Positions 10,125-22,800 of a stretch of 64,000 nt of DNA are shown piece by piece. The stretch's first letter is position 1. The number at the start of each line of letters is the position of its first letter. The notes beneath the pieces were generated by a model. The model saw only the letters and a program-made list of their open reading frames with translations. It was not told the DNA's origin and did no database searches. Source of the stretch: Clitoria ternatea (taxonomy: Eukaryota; Streptophyta; Magnoliopsida; Fabales; Fabaceae); the NCBI GenBank assembly GCA_037962975.1, contig CM075675.1:9620001-9684000 (forward strand). Reading direction: 5' to 3'. A program made the translations under genes and the position numbers.

Positions 10125-13100
10125 AATAAATCTAGGAGTTAGTTTTCGAGATTTCATTGCCCGACCGACCCCAGTCATAGGTGTGACTTTCAAGAATACA
10201 TGATCGCCTTCTTGAAATTCGAGCGGCTTTCTTCTTTTGTCATAGTAACTTTTCTGCCTGCTCTGTGTTGCCTTCATCTTTTCCTGAACTATTTTGATTT
10301 TATCCGTGGTTTGTTGTACCAACTCTGGTCCTATCATCAAGTTTTCACCAGTCTCAAACCAACATAGCGGGGTCCTACATTTTCTTCCATATAATGCTTC
10401 AAAAGGTGCCATGCCAATGCTAGCATGGAAACTGTTGTTGTAGGTAAACTCCACATATGGTAAGAATTGATTCCAACTTCCTTTATGCTCCAACACACAA
10501 GCTCGTAACAAGTCCTCTAGAGATTGAATTGTTCTTTCTGATTATCCATCTGTCTGAGGATGATATGCTGAACTCAGACGCAGTCTTATTCCCAAAGCCT
10601 TGTGCAAGCTCTTTCAGAATTGTGATGTAAAATGAGGGTCCCTATCAGAAATGATACTTGAAGGAATTCCATGCAATTTCATAATCTCCTCGATGTATAA
10701 TTTTGCCAGCTTCTCCATAGAGTAACGAATATTGATGGGAATAAAGTGGGCAGACTTTGTTAGTCTATCAACTATTACCCATATTGAATCATGTCCTAAT
10801 GGAGTTTTGGGTAAAGAAGTCACAAAATCCATGGTAATGCTATCCCATTTCCATTCTGGTATTTCCATTGATTGTAGCATTCCAGGGGGTTTTTGGTGTT
10901 CCACTTTAACCTTCTGGCAAATTAGACATGCAGCCACGTACTCTGCCACTGCTTTCTTCATTCCAGGCCACCAAAATAACTTCTTCAAATCTTGATACAT
11001 TTTAGTAGCTCCGGGATGAATGCTCATATAACTTTTATGGCCTTCTTCCAGAATTGCTTTCCTCAACTCCTCTTGATTAGGGATACACACTCGATCCTTA
11101 TACCTCAGCAATTGGTCACTTCTTACATTGAACTCGACTTCTTTTCCTTGTTTCAAGAGTTCTTTCTTTTCTTGCAGGAATTCATCATCTCTTTGAGCCT
11201 CTAAAACTTGCCTCAGGAATTCACTTGTCACTTGCAACGCTCCTAATATGTAGCTGTTAGCATTAACCTTTACTGCTAGGTTAAGATCTCTGAAGTTCTC
11301 TATCAATTCCAGCTCTTTAATCATCATTGTGGACGTATGTAGAGACTTTCGACTCAAAGCATCAGCTACTACAGTCGCTTTTCCAGGATGGTACTGTAAC
11401 TCAAAGTCGTAATCCTTTAAGAACTCCATCCATCTCCGTTGCCTCATGTTTAACTTCTTTTGGTCGAATAAATACTTGAGACTCTTATGATCACTAAACA
11501 CATCGAATGTTGCACCGTATAGATAATGCCTCCAAATCTTTAAGGCAAAAACTACAGCGGCTAACTCTAAGTCATGAGTAGGGTAGTTAATCTCATGTTG
11601 CCTTAATTGGCGCGACGCATAGGCTACAACCTTCTTGTCTTGCATGAGTACACTTCCTAGTCCTTGTTTAGACGCATCATAGTAAACTTCAAAACTTCGA
11701 TGTGGATCAGGGAGTACTAACACCGGCGCAGAAGTAAGTCGATCTTTCAGCTCTTGGAAACTATTCTTGCATTGTGTCTTCCACACAAAAGGTTGTCCTT
11801 TCCGTGTTAACTTGGTCAATGGGTATCCTAGCTTTGAAAATCCTTCAATGAATCTCCTATAGTATCCAGCCAAGCCCAAGAAACTTCTAATCTCAGTGAT
11901 CGTGGTTGGTCTCTCCCATTTTAAAACCGCCTCCACCTTGGAAGGGTCTACAGCTATTCCTCCTTGACTAATTACATGTCCTAAAAAGTTCACCTCCTCC
12001 AACCAGAATTCACACTTCGACAGCTTTGCATACAGTTGTTTCTTTTTCAGGATTTCCAACACGACCTTCAAATGTTCAACATGTTCTTCTCTGCTTTTAG
12101 AGTACACTAATATATCATCAATGAACACCACTACAAATTTATCTAGATATGGATGAAAAATCCTATTCATGTAATCCATGAATACGGCTGGTGCATTAGT
12201 TACACCAAAAGGCATTACTAGATATTCGTAATGGCCATAGCGTGTTCTAAAAGCAGTTTTTGATACATCTTCTTTCTTCACCCTTATTTGATGGTATGTA
12301 GACCTCAAATCAATTTTGGAGAACACCGTGGCACCACGCAGCTGATCCATCAAGTCGTCAATCCTTGGCAGAGGGTATCTGTTCTTGATCATCACCTTGT
12401 TCAGTTACCGATAATCTACACACAATCTCATGCTACCATCCTTTTTCTTAACCAACAACACTGGTGCACCCCAGGGGGATACACTGGGTCGTATAAATTG
12501 CTTCTCTATCATCTCTTCAAGTTGTTTCTTCAACTCTGCTAATTCTAGAGGTGACATTCGGTATGGTGCAATTGAAATAGGTCCAACTCCAGGTACTAGA
12601 TCAATGGAAAATTCTATATCTCTTTCTGGGGGTAAACCAGGGATATCTTCAGGAAAAACGTCAAGAAATTCACACACAACCGGCAGATTTTTGATTTTTG
12701 ATTCTTGCTCTCCTTTCGTTGAAAACAATAGCATGAATCCTTGAGCCCCTCCTTTTAAAGAGGCACTCGCTTGGTTGGCGGTTAGAAAGCTCGAATCCTC
12801 AGGATTCAAATTCACTGGTTCTTTAAACATTATGGTTTTATTATGACAATCTATTAGAACATGATTGTCAGACAACCAATCTAGCCCAATAATAACTTCT
12901 AAGCCAGAAATGGGTAAACAGAAAAGATTAGCTTTAAAGTCCCTACCATTTATGACAATAGGGCATTTCCAACAAGCTTTAGAAGTGACAATGGGATTGT
13001 TTCCAGGAGTATGTACAGATAAGTCAAATGGCAGTTCTATCACAGGTAATTTTAGTTTTTCTACACAGTCATTGGCAATAAAGGAATGTGATGCACCTGA

Positions 13101-14204
13101 GTCATACATAACAGTTAAAGGAATCTTATTAATGATACACTTACCTTCCACCATGGAATCAGAATGAGATGCTTCTTCTCCAGTGATTGCAAAAACCTTT
13201 CCTTTTGCCTTCGGCCTTCCGACTGCACTGTGCACGCCTCCTTGAGTATTTATGTTTGTACTCGCACCTTCAGGGTTTTCTCTCTTCATCTCTGGGCAAT
13301 CCTTGATGTGATGACCTGGTTTGTTACACTTAAAGCAAACATAAGTGTTTTTAGGACAATCCCTTTTTAAATGGGGTCCTCCACAGATAAAACATTTAAA
13401 ATTTGGTGCAGATGTTGGGTAATAGCTTCCAGTTGAAGCTTGGGGTCTGTTAGGAACAGATGCTGCTCCAAACCGACGAAATGGTGCTTGGTAAGGCTTA
13501 TTCCTTCTGAAGTCTCTTCTTTGGTGATGGTGAGATCCTCCACTTCTCATTTCTCCTGCCTTGTGAATGGGCTCACGACTTTTGGTCATTCTATCCTTAT
13601 GGTCTTCTTCAAAGATCCTGCAGCGATTTACCAATACAGAAAATTTACAGATTTCCTGCATTCGTATAGCTTCCTTAATTTCTGGCCGCAGTCCATTTAC
13701 AAACTTTGCACACCGATCTCTTTCATTAGTAGCATCATTATAATGAGAATGAAAACGAGATAGCTCTTCAAACCTGGATGCGTACTCTCCAACTATCATA
13801 CTTCCTTGGGTCAGCGACAGGAATTCGAATTGTCTTTTCTCTTTAACATCAGCTGGAAAGTATTTCTCCAGAAACATATCCTTGAAATAATCCCAAGTGA
13901 TCTCCACGTCATTGACTTCGAATTGTCTACGCATGCTATCCCACCAATGTTCGGCATCCTCAGATAAGGCATAAGTAGCGAAGACTACCTTATCAGCTTC
14001 ATTACATTGTAATGCTCGAAAGATCTTCTCTATCTCTCGAATCCAGATTTGTGCTCCATCAGGGTTATATCCTCCCTTGAAACGAGGTGGATTGCGCTTT
14101 TCGAATAGGTCCAGCCTTCTCAAGGCATCGTTACCTTGACCTTCACGTGCTCCCATTGCATTGATTAAGCGTTCTACAACTCCAGCAAGATCGTTTCCAG
14201 CCAT
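10125..14204 (-). pseudogene. gypsy gag-pol polyprotein, 3 in-frame stops, 3' end displaced
   Basis: Encodes capsid, protease, reverse transcriptase, RNase H and integrase. It starts at ATG 14204-14202. Two CCHC knuckles (CFICGGPHLKRDC and CFKCNKPGHHIKDC) lie at about residues 271-303. The protease DSGAS motif is near residue 368, RT starts near 530 and has FIDD near codon 695, and RNase H has YYDAS near 842. The integrase has an H-C zinc region, then TMDFV and SDRDPHF as the two catalytic Asp regions. Three in-frame stops break it: TAA at 12405-12407 in early RT, TGA at 10614-10616 and TAA at 10542-10544 in integrase. Each fits a single C-to-T or G-to-A change. No frameshift is seen, so the copy decayed mainly by point transitions. 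It cannot make a full polyprotein without readthrough. Confidence 0.94.
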
Positions 14205-14344
14205 TAGTTTCCTGTTTCACAGTAACTGAGATTTGTCACATCAATCATAGTTACTACCAAGTCAGATATTCTATTTTCTATCACCTATACAGAGTTTACA
14301 GACAAAGCAAGATAGACCTTTTCCCCAGGCCTATTGGATTAACT

Positions 14345-14356
14345 GCTCTGATACCA
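14345..14356 (-). other. primer binding site, tRNA-iMet type
   Basis: Minus-strand TGGTATCAGAGC lies 3 nt inside the 5' LTR edge. It is the classic complement of the 3' end of plant initiator tRNA-Met and confirms the orientation of the gypsy element. The 140 bases between it and the gag ATG (14205-14344) are leader with nothing else recognised. Confidence 0.92.
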
Positions 14357-15954
14357 CTTTGTAACACCCTTTGTTACACCTTAATAAATTCTAGAAAAAT
14401 TCATAATTTTTTTTTAAAGATATGATTGTTAAAAAGAAACTATCGGAATAAATTATATACATTATTTCTGAAATACCTCACAAATATTATTAAAACTTTA
14501 TAAAGTATTTGTACATTCATCCGAAGAAAATAAACATTAAACATTATAAGAAAGAGAGGAAACTCCATGGCCCAGAAGCAGTTACTTATTAACATTATTT
14601 ATTCATTGGACCACGGTATTCATACCGAGCTCCCTTTCTAGAACGTGCTATATCTACTGCCGAAATTCTTCGATCCTTCCCTCTGAACCATCAATTTAGA
14701 ATATATGAAACAAAGACACGGAGAAAGGAGTGAGAAACAGAATATAATATTATTGATTAAGACATAAGCAACAAAGGGTTTTCACAAACCAATACATAAT
14801 AATATCAATCACAATCACATACACAATCAATTATGAATGCATGAATGTATGCAATATCTTCATCATAACTTACCTATATATGTGGGCCCTTAAATTTTAA
14901 TTTGCACTGGGCCAACCAGGAGTTTACACTGTTCCATAAGTCCGGATAATAATAATATGAACAGCTCAACTGGCATGGAAACACTTAGAGACTAGTCAGA
15001 TTGAGAAAGTTTTTATTGTGAAAGTACCCGACACTAGGGAGCTACCCCAGGTCCCCTGAAGCACCCTTTCACACCCTCTCATCCCAAGGCTCGTAATTAA
15101 GCCTCCTCTAATGTATCCTCGGTTTCTATAATCCGTCCCCAGACAATATCATTTTATTTCACTTTAATGATTCATTATGCATGAACTACTCGCGTATTTA
15201 GTTGGTTAAGGCTTTTAGAAACTCAATTATTAAATACCTTAAAAGGTTTACAACAACATTTCTATAAACTGTACATTTTCTCAATTCTCTGAATTTCTGT
15301 CCCACAGAAATAAATTTGGTACAGTTTTTAATTCTCACTGAAATTGAGTTTCTAAGCCTTAAATATCTTAAAACTTTCTCATATAAAACTTTACATAATC
15401 TTTCTCAAATTAAATCTTAACAAAATCAAATTTAGGAATCTCAATTATTTCCAAATATCTTTAGTTATTAAGTTGGAAAAAAATAAAATAATTTTCTTTT
15501 AAAAAATTTTGTTTTATTAAAAGAGAATAATTATTAACCAAAAATACTTAAAATTACAAAATTTTTCTTTAACTCAAGATTTAATTAATTAATTCTCATA
15601 AAATGTTTTCTTTTTAAAATAAATACTAATTTTTTTATTCTAAATATTGAAAATAAAGTTAATAAAAATAATTTCTAAGAAGAGAAGATTTAAAGTAAAA
15701 ATTTAAAGAGTAAGGTAAGAAAATTCTTACTGAATTTAGCTTTCCGTCATGCTCGCTATATGCTCAAACTCCACATCATAAAATCATCAATCAAAATCAA
15801 GCATTATCAATTATAACTAAATATCATCAATCACATCAAATATTATTAATCACAATTAAATATCAATCAAAATCAAGTCAACAAAGCATTATTTATAAAT
15901 ATTATAATTCAAAGTTTAATGGTTATTAATATAGTCAATTTGAGTCCTTTTGGT

Positions 15955-16110
15955 CAATTCCTCGTATAGGTCTATGTAAGTCCATATAATCCAGTCCTTG
16001 CATAGGTATAGTTTAGTCCATATGGGTCATAATGGTCCAAATCCTTGCATAGGTATAGTCCAGTCCATATAGGTCATAATGGTCCAAGTCCTTGCATAGG
16101 TATGTTAGAG
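15955..16110. repeat. tandem repeat inside gypsy LTR, about 50-bp unit
   Basis: Units built on the words CCTTGCATAGGTATAG, AGTCCATAT and GGTCATAATGGTCC are repeated two to three times. The same block occurs in the solo LTR at about 27215-27360, so it is a family trait. Confidence 0.75.
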
Positions 16111-16396
16111 TTAGTTAAACCGGATATTTAATTTAAAGTTTATTAAAAATTTTAAGTTAAAAAGTTAATATTTTAAAATAATAATATTATCAGATTTAAA
16201 AGGAGTAGGGGACTCCTCCCATTATTCTTATGTCTTTTCATATTATACTCTTATCTCACTCCCCCTTACCTTGAATTGTTACCCAAAATGGATTTGCTTT
16301 GCGCCTCCGATTTCTAGAAATATTAATACCAATCTTATTTCAGTATAAGCATAAGACGAAGATTAAGATTAATACTTAAAGCAGAAATGGTAAATT

Positions 16397-16612
16397 CTAA
16401 ATAGTGAATAGTGAATAGTAAATAGTAAATTGTGAATAGTAATAGTAAATAGTAAAACGTGAATAGTAACGGTAAATAGTAAATCGTGAATAGTAACGGT
16501 AAATAGTAAATCGTAAATAGTAACGGTAAATAGTAACAGTAAATAGTAATTTACTATTTGAATAGTAATTTACTATTGAAATAGTAATTTACTATTGAAA
16601 TAGTATTTACTA
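16397..16612. repeat. AATAGTAAAT-type short tandem array in gypsy LTR
   Basis: A dense run of variants of AATAGTAAAT, AATAGTGAAT and GTAACGGTAAAT that turns into ATAGTAATTTACTATT, so the array is partly self-complementary. A matching array sits in the solo LTR at about 26690-26935 with different unit numbers. Confidence 0.85.
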
Positions 16613-17933
16613 TGCAGAATAGTAACTTAAAATAATATTATTTTCAGTATAATAACAGATTTCTAAAAACGATATGAAAATAACCCAAAAAATATAAAAG
16701 AGAAGTATTCTTACCTTAGGATTTTGGCAGAACCTTCTTTCCAAAAACTTTTCTTCTCTCTCTCACTTCCACCACTATCTCACTAGCACTACTATATTAA
16801 GAAAACTTAATCTGAAATTGTGAATTCTAAAGAAGAAATCCTTCGGTATTTATAGAAAAAAAATTTACTATACATTCCATTATTTTAATATAAAAGTACT
16901 ATACATTTTTGAATTTTTTATTCCAGGTTACTGTGCACCTTTTAAAAATTTCATACATGCACAGTGTTTTGTATAGTAATTGTCGACAAAATTATTAAGT
17001 CAAATAGTAACCCTTCATTCGGTATATTTTAAATATTCAAAATGAGTCCTTTTTGAAATTTAGCGATATTATATCAGTCCTCACTAATTTTATAATAAGT
17101 AATATAAAGCTAAAATTTTAAAAATCTAAAATTTTCTGTTAATAAAAATTTATTGATACGTTTTCAATTTTTTTAACGATTGGAAAAATCAAGATTTTTC
17201 TCAAACCGATAATTTTTAGATAAGTCTACTTGAAACGGATTTTAGAAAATTTTCTTATAATTTCAATTCACTTTCTTGTAAATATTTTTAATTTAATTCA
17301 CTTATATGAATTTAAAATTATTTAAAAAATATTATTTTATTATAAAAATTCCAAAATTCTAAAATTTCCAAAAAATATAAATAATACGTAGATTAAAAAG
17401 TTCTAAAGAACCATAATTTAATTCCTTCAAAATTTCAATATAAAAATAAAAATAGGGGTGTTACAGTGTAAATGCATTAAATCTGGTGTCTTTTAGACTA
17501 TAAACTAGACCCTAGACAGATAAACTTAACTTATAGTTAATTGATGAAACAAAGCTTCTATGAATCAAAATCACTTTAATGTAAGATAGCGGTTTACCTA
17601 TCACATTACACTTTCTGACTCTTTTTGCTATTTTTGTTGTTTTGTGTGAATAGGCCTTACGCGTTCTTGGTGATTCATGAGTGTTCTAGAGATTTGCCTA
17701 ATTTTCATGCAAGCAGTCTCACTTGACACTCATATAGGTGTTTTTATCAAATGTATCCTGCATTTGATACACTACCCATAAGGGATATCAAAATCATTAA
17801 AATTTAATAAATTAGCATCTCGTTCTTTACAGCCTAGCACTTCTCACATCATAAGAATGGAGGAAGAATTAATGCCAGAGGATTAACATTGACTTGTTAT
17901 TAACCATATGAACATTTTTCATGGGATCTACAA

Positions 17934-19141
17934 TCATACAGGTTGGGTTCCTGTCATTGTTAATTTTATTATTGGCTTAAGTCTCATTCCCCCTGATGTT
18001 TCATAAACAACCTTTCTTCCTAAAGGTTTTGTCAGAGGATCTGTCAAATTCACTTCTAACTTCACATACCCTATGAAAATTGTTCCATTATTTAGCAGTT
18101 GCTTTACCACATCGTATCTTAAACGAATATGTCTATTCTTACCATTGTAAGATTTATTTTTAGCAATGGCTATCGCCAATTGACTATCACAATACATAGA
18201 TATTGAAGGTGTTGGTTTTATTCCTAATGGAATATCTGCTAAGAAGTTTCTCAACCACTTAGCCTCATTACTAGCCAATTCTAGAGCAACAAACTCTGAC
18301 TCCATAGTGGATCTAGCAATCATATTTTGTTTGACTAATCTCCAAGCAACAACGCCTTCACCTAGTGTAAAAACATAACCACTAGTAGATTTTGTCTCAT
18401 CTGAATATGAGATCTAGTTGACATCACAATATCCTTCTAATACTGTGGGATATCCATTATATAATATATCATGATTTATGGTACCTCTTTAGTATTTCAT
18501 TAGTTTTGCTAATGCATCTCAATGCTCATTATTAGGATTATGAGTATTTCTACTCAATCTGCCCACAACATATGCTATGTCAGGTCTCAAATAATTCATC
18601 AAATGTAACAGGCTCCAATAATTTAAGCATATTTGGATTGAGACACGGGTTCTCCTCTATTTTTCTTTAAATGAGTATTGCCCTCATAAGGAGTACTCAC
18701 TAGTTTTAATTCAAAATATTTAAACTTTCGAAGAAATTTCTCAATATGATGTTCATGAGAGAACATTATATTATTATCCTTCCTTATGATTTTAACACCT
18801 AAGATAACACTTGCCTCACCATGTTTTATTTTTTAAAATAGAGTCTAATTCAATTTTAGTCACTTCTTTCCAAAACTTGACATGAGAAGAAGAAATTGCT
18901 TCATGAAAATTTAATGGTTCTCTATCAACGAGATAGTTATAAAAATCATTTCCAAAAGATATCTCTTTTCTTTGTCTTTTACTTCTTCTCAAATTTTCAT
19001 ATGATTTTTTAGAGGCATCACACAACGGTTCACTAGAAATATTACTGGGTTTATTTATTTGTGAAATAGAAATCTTTTCAGCATCAATAATAGGTTAACA
19101 AGAAACACGATCAACATACATAGAAAATATATGTTGAAAAA
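17934..19141 (-). pseudogene. copia RT remnants and RNase H, RT core deleted
   Basis: 19025-18826 encodes the run into reverse transcriptase (FWKEVTKIELDSILKNKTW). The next bases resume at GEASVILGVKI, a motif normally about 170-180 residues later, after the catalytic YVDD. The RT core is therefore gone, with ATGG shared at the joint. From 18800 to 18330 the RT thumb is present with stops. RNase H follows at 18323-17934 (STMESEFVALE, YCDSQLAIAIAKN, NRHIRLRYDVVKQLL, DPLTKPL), ending in a normal stop. Confidence 0.9.
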
Positions 19142-19395
19142 CACTAGTGAAAAAAGGCTTTTTACAACGGTCTTTTTTGGATTTTTACACCGGTTGTAAG
19201 ATCGGATGCAGCCGGTGAGAAAAATATAAACTTTTTACACCGGTTTTAGGACCGATGAGAAAAATAATTTTTACACCGGTCTTGTTAGTAACAACCGATG
19301 TAAATATTATCTTTCACACTGGTCCTTTTTGATACAACCGATACAAAAAATAAACTTCTAACACTGATTGTTTACTACAATCGGTGTAAAACTTT
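19142..19395. repeat. CACTA-2 left subterminal repeats
   Basis: Four to five modules of the type TTTTACACCGGTT...AACCGATGTAAA. The core is ACCGGT, different from the ACGGTT core of CACTA-1 and CACTA-3. From 19396 to 19800 there is AT-rich sequence with a few repeats of CATGCCAATGCCAAT and nothing else. Confidence 0.88.
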
Positions 19396-19800
19396 TTTTT
19401 GTTTTTTCTTTATTTTTTTATACTTTCCCTTTTATTTCCTTTAGTAGCAATTCAATCCTATTATTTTACATGCCAATGCCAATCCTGTTCTATTACATGC
19501 CAATGCTAATGACAATCTAAATTCAATTACACTCCAATATTCCAAATTTAATTACATGTCAATGCCAATCATACATGTCAATCATATAATCCAATGACAT
19601 AGTAACCATGCATGTTTGAATTTAATAACGAAACATGATAAAATCGATATCTATATCTAAATTAAAACCATATAATATATCAATTAAACTTCATAAAATG
19701 ATCAACAAATACACCAAAATATATCCATACATGCATACAAATGAAGTGTTAATAGTCTAGGAAAAAACATTGATAATTTAAGGAAACAAATAAATTTAAA

Positions 19801-22800
19801 CTAGAACGGTTGTGGCAACACTTCAAACAAATATGTTGCCCATCGTTTTTGAATATCTGTAATTTCATCCTTAGAAAATAGTTCTCGATCAAATCTCTAC
19901 AAATTTAAAACCTTAATGCATTAGCAACAAGAACATAATAATATTAAATATATGTAGTTACTTTATCAAACTAATATAAAATATGTACTTGAACTAATAT
20001 GCTTTGTTAAAATGTGTAACTCATCCAATCTGGTTTATTAGAACATTCCCTATCCTACGGCTGATAATATTAACTAAATAAAAATTAGAAAATTAATTAT
20101 TGGTTGAAAACTGAGGAAAATGTAGAGGACTTGTGAAATTTGTCTTTAATAATTTTAAGCACAAGGTACATACAGTTGTGAGAAACAACGAGGACTTATA
20201 GACTATAGCTAGCTACTGCTAACAAGTAACATTTAACCATGTATAATCAGATGGCTAAACTAACAAAAGAACTACATAATGTGCCTGTACCATATTCTGC
20301 TATCATATCAATGTCAAACAGTATAGTGGTACATTAAAAAGTTTACATCTGATGAAAATTTGGACTTAACTTTCTTTAAGGAAAATATGGAAATAGGAAA
20401 TCTATACATCTTACAATTACAGCCATATAGTTACGAAGCTCAATCCAATTGAACTACATACATAATAAGAGTACAATACACCTATACAACACAAAAAAAC
20501 ACACTATAACTCTCTTCATCTACCAGAACCATAAATCACATGGAGAGACAACACAGCAAAATAAATCATTCCGAACATGCCAACGCCTAGACAACCAGAA
20601 AACAAAAAGCACAACGATAAAAAGATAACACAACCAAGTTCCTAGATTGATTGGATAGTAAGGGGGTTGAAATAGTGGATGGATGATAGGAAATTAATAG
20701 AACTCAATTGTTTATGTCTTACTCCAAGAAACTCGAAAAGGGAATAGGGCCACTTGTTACACTTGCTTATTTCTAATCAATTAACCCACTTGATTACAGA
20801 ATCAAGCTGGTAAGATATTGCTCCAAACACGAAACTTCAAATTTAGTGGCACAGTTGGTTTCAAAATTCATATTTCCTCTTTATTATTCTATTCCTTTCC
20901 ATTTAAAACTAAAAATCCCAAAAGCATAGATTCGCATAAATTTGATGGATGGGTTTTAAATTCAGTTTTTGATTTTGTTTTTTAGATTCCCCCTATCATT
21001 TTACTTACACTTTAACAATTTTGACTTATTCTCATAATATAAATTGTGCTATAAAATATTAATTGTTTTTACTTAGATCTTAATTATATTATCATTATCT
21101 TACTTAACTACCTAAATATGTATTTGGTAATGAATCATAATTCAATCTGTACATGGAGGGTTAATTTTTTCTCATATTAATTTCATGTATTTAATGCATG
21201 AAATCACCAACCCAACGCAAGCATGAATATGTCTCAAACAAATGGGTTAAGACTACATTTCTACAACAAATATAAAACACCAAACATCTTTATGTATACT
21301 AACGTGAGATAACAAAATGCTAAGACACTGTAACTCCAACCACAAAATCACCAACTCAAATTAGAACGAGACTGATTGATACACTAAGAGCATGGTTAAA
21401 AAATTACACTGTCCCATGAATTGAGAGTGTTTGCCAAGACAATATCCAACATGTGTGTCATTAAATAAAATCCATACTGCATGCTACCTAATGGTTATGT
21501 TGGGCACTATAAAAATAACACCAATTAATCTTGACATGCGTAGGATAAAAATATCATAACCAAACAAATATAAAATATAGATATACAACTTACACTTGGA
21601 TTGATCCATTAGGTTTTAAAGATTTTGTGTACCAACCTAGCAACAACTGAGATACTTGTATTGGTCTACAATAAAAAATAATTTAATACAAAAATACTTA
21701 ACTTAATAAGCTTGAATAAGATATATACCTAGGATGATATCTTTCATTAGACATTTATAATTGAGAGCACAATAACATTTATATTTGTAAAATTTGTTTG
21801 AGTTCTTTAGATGGTTTACCCTTTATTAAGCATAAGAACATACACCAATTCTGATTTGGACATATTATTATCAACTGCCAATACGACATACATAAATTGA
21901 TATAAAATATGTAATGATTTTAAAAAAATTAAACAATCAAAACGAGGACCATATTACTTAGGAATTAATAAAATACGGTACAAGGTAACATAATTTTCCT
22001 TTCGATAATCTGCTTTGAATGTAGTTTTGTATGTCCTCCCTTTTGCTTCCTTTACCAGGAAGAAACACAAGAGCAATGAATTCATAGGTATTTGTGAGTT
22101 CCTTTTCTTGCACAAGTGATGTAGGCACCTAATTGAACAAAAATATGATTATTAATATATAAATCCTAAACATAAATCGAAAACAATATTACATTTATCA
22201 TATAAATTTCATGTGAGACTATAAAATTATCTTACATCATCCAAAATTGTATGATAGATATATTTAGCATTTGATCACCTAAAACGACCCCCAAAATATC
22301 ATGCTTGGGGATGTATAATGGGATTGGAACATCCCTTCCTATAATCTCAACTCCTAGATCTAACTTCAAAGGGGACTTGCCAAATTTCACGGCTAATGTC
22401 CATAAAAGCTCAAGTAGGTCTTCTTCCTGTTGTTGCGGGAAATCAAGTTCGCCCTCCTAAAAAATTTAATAAATTCATTAGATATATATAAAGTAGTTGT
22501 TAAAGATATAAAGTGTATTGTCATTAATACCTTGGCTCCAAGTAACTTGATAAGTTTTTTTTGGCAACATAATAAAATTTTTAGGGGCCTCTCCAACTGT
22601 TGTTACCTCCTTAGTGGGTATAGGGACATGGGCATCTGCATCCTTAACCCATTCAACCACCACTCTAACATTATGATCATCCAATTGCTTATGGTGTATA
22701 GTCGATCCCAAGTTGTAAGCCTTTCCAAAGGCTACTAAACGATAATGATGCTCTATGTATAACTCACAATCCTTTGGGACATCAATCATATTCTTTTCTA

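Larger units (their letters stand above)
1..17465 (-). mobile_element. Ty3/gypsy chromovirus, 5' part, split by CACTA-1
   Basis: LTR retrotransposon read on the minus strand. Seen in order from high to low coordinates: 5' LTR (14360-17465), a 3-nt spacer, a tRNA-iMet-type primer site, a leader, one gag-pol frame from 14204, then the chromodomain end at 333-1. The 3' LTR lies left of the window. CACTA-1 (337-10124) sits inside the integrase C-terminal region. Removing it with one AAT copy leaves the frame continuous: 10125-14204 is exactly 1360 codons and 1-333 is 111 codons. The order protease, RT, RNase H, integrase, chromodomain, the two zinc knuckles and the long LTR fit the Tekay/Del chromoviruses. 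The lineage is inferred from these traits. Confidence 0.93.
14360..17465 (-). repeat. 5' LTR of gypsy element, 3106 bp
   Basis: On the minus strand it begins TGTAACACCCCTA and ends GGGTGTTACA. The same family recurs as a complete solo LTR at 25841-28949 (3109 bp, plus orientation), which fixes both edges. The target-site copy flanking the outer edge should be GTGTA (17466-17470); its partner is outside the window. It contains two tandem arrays (15955-16110 and 16397-16612). Confidence 0.93.

Noticed and set aside
17466..17933. 3' LTR of the copia element
   Set aside because: No convincing match to the region above the copia gag start, so no LTR pair can be claimed.
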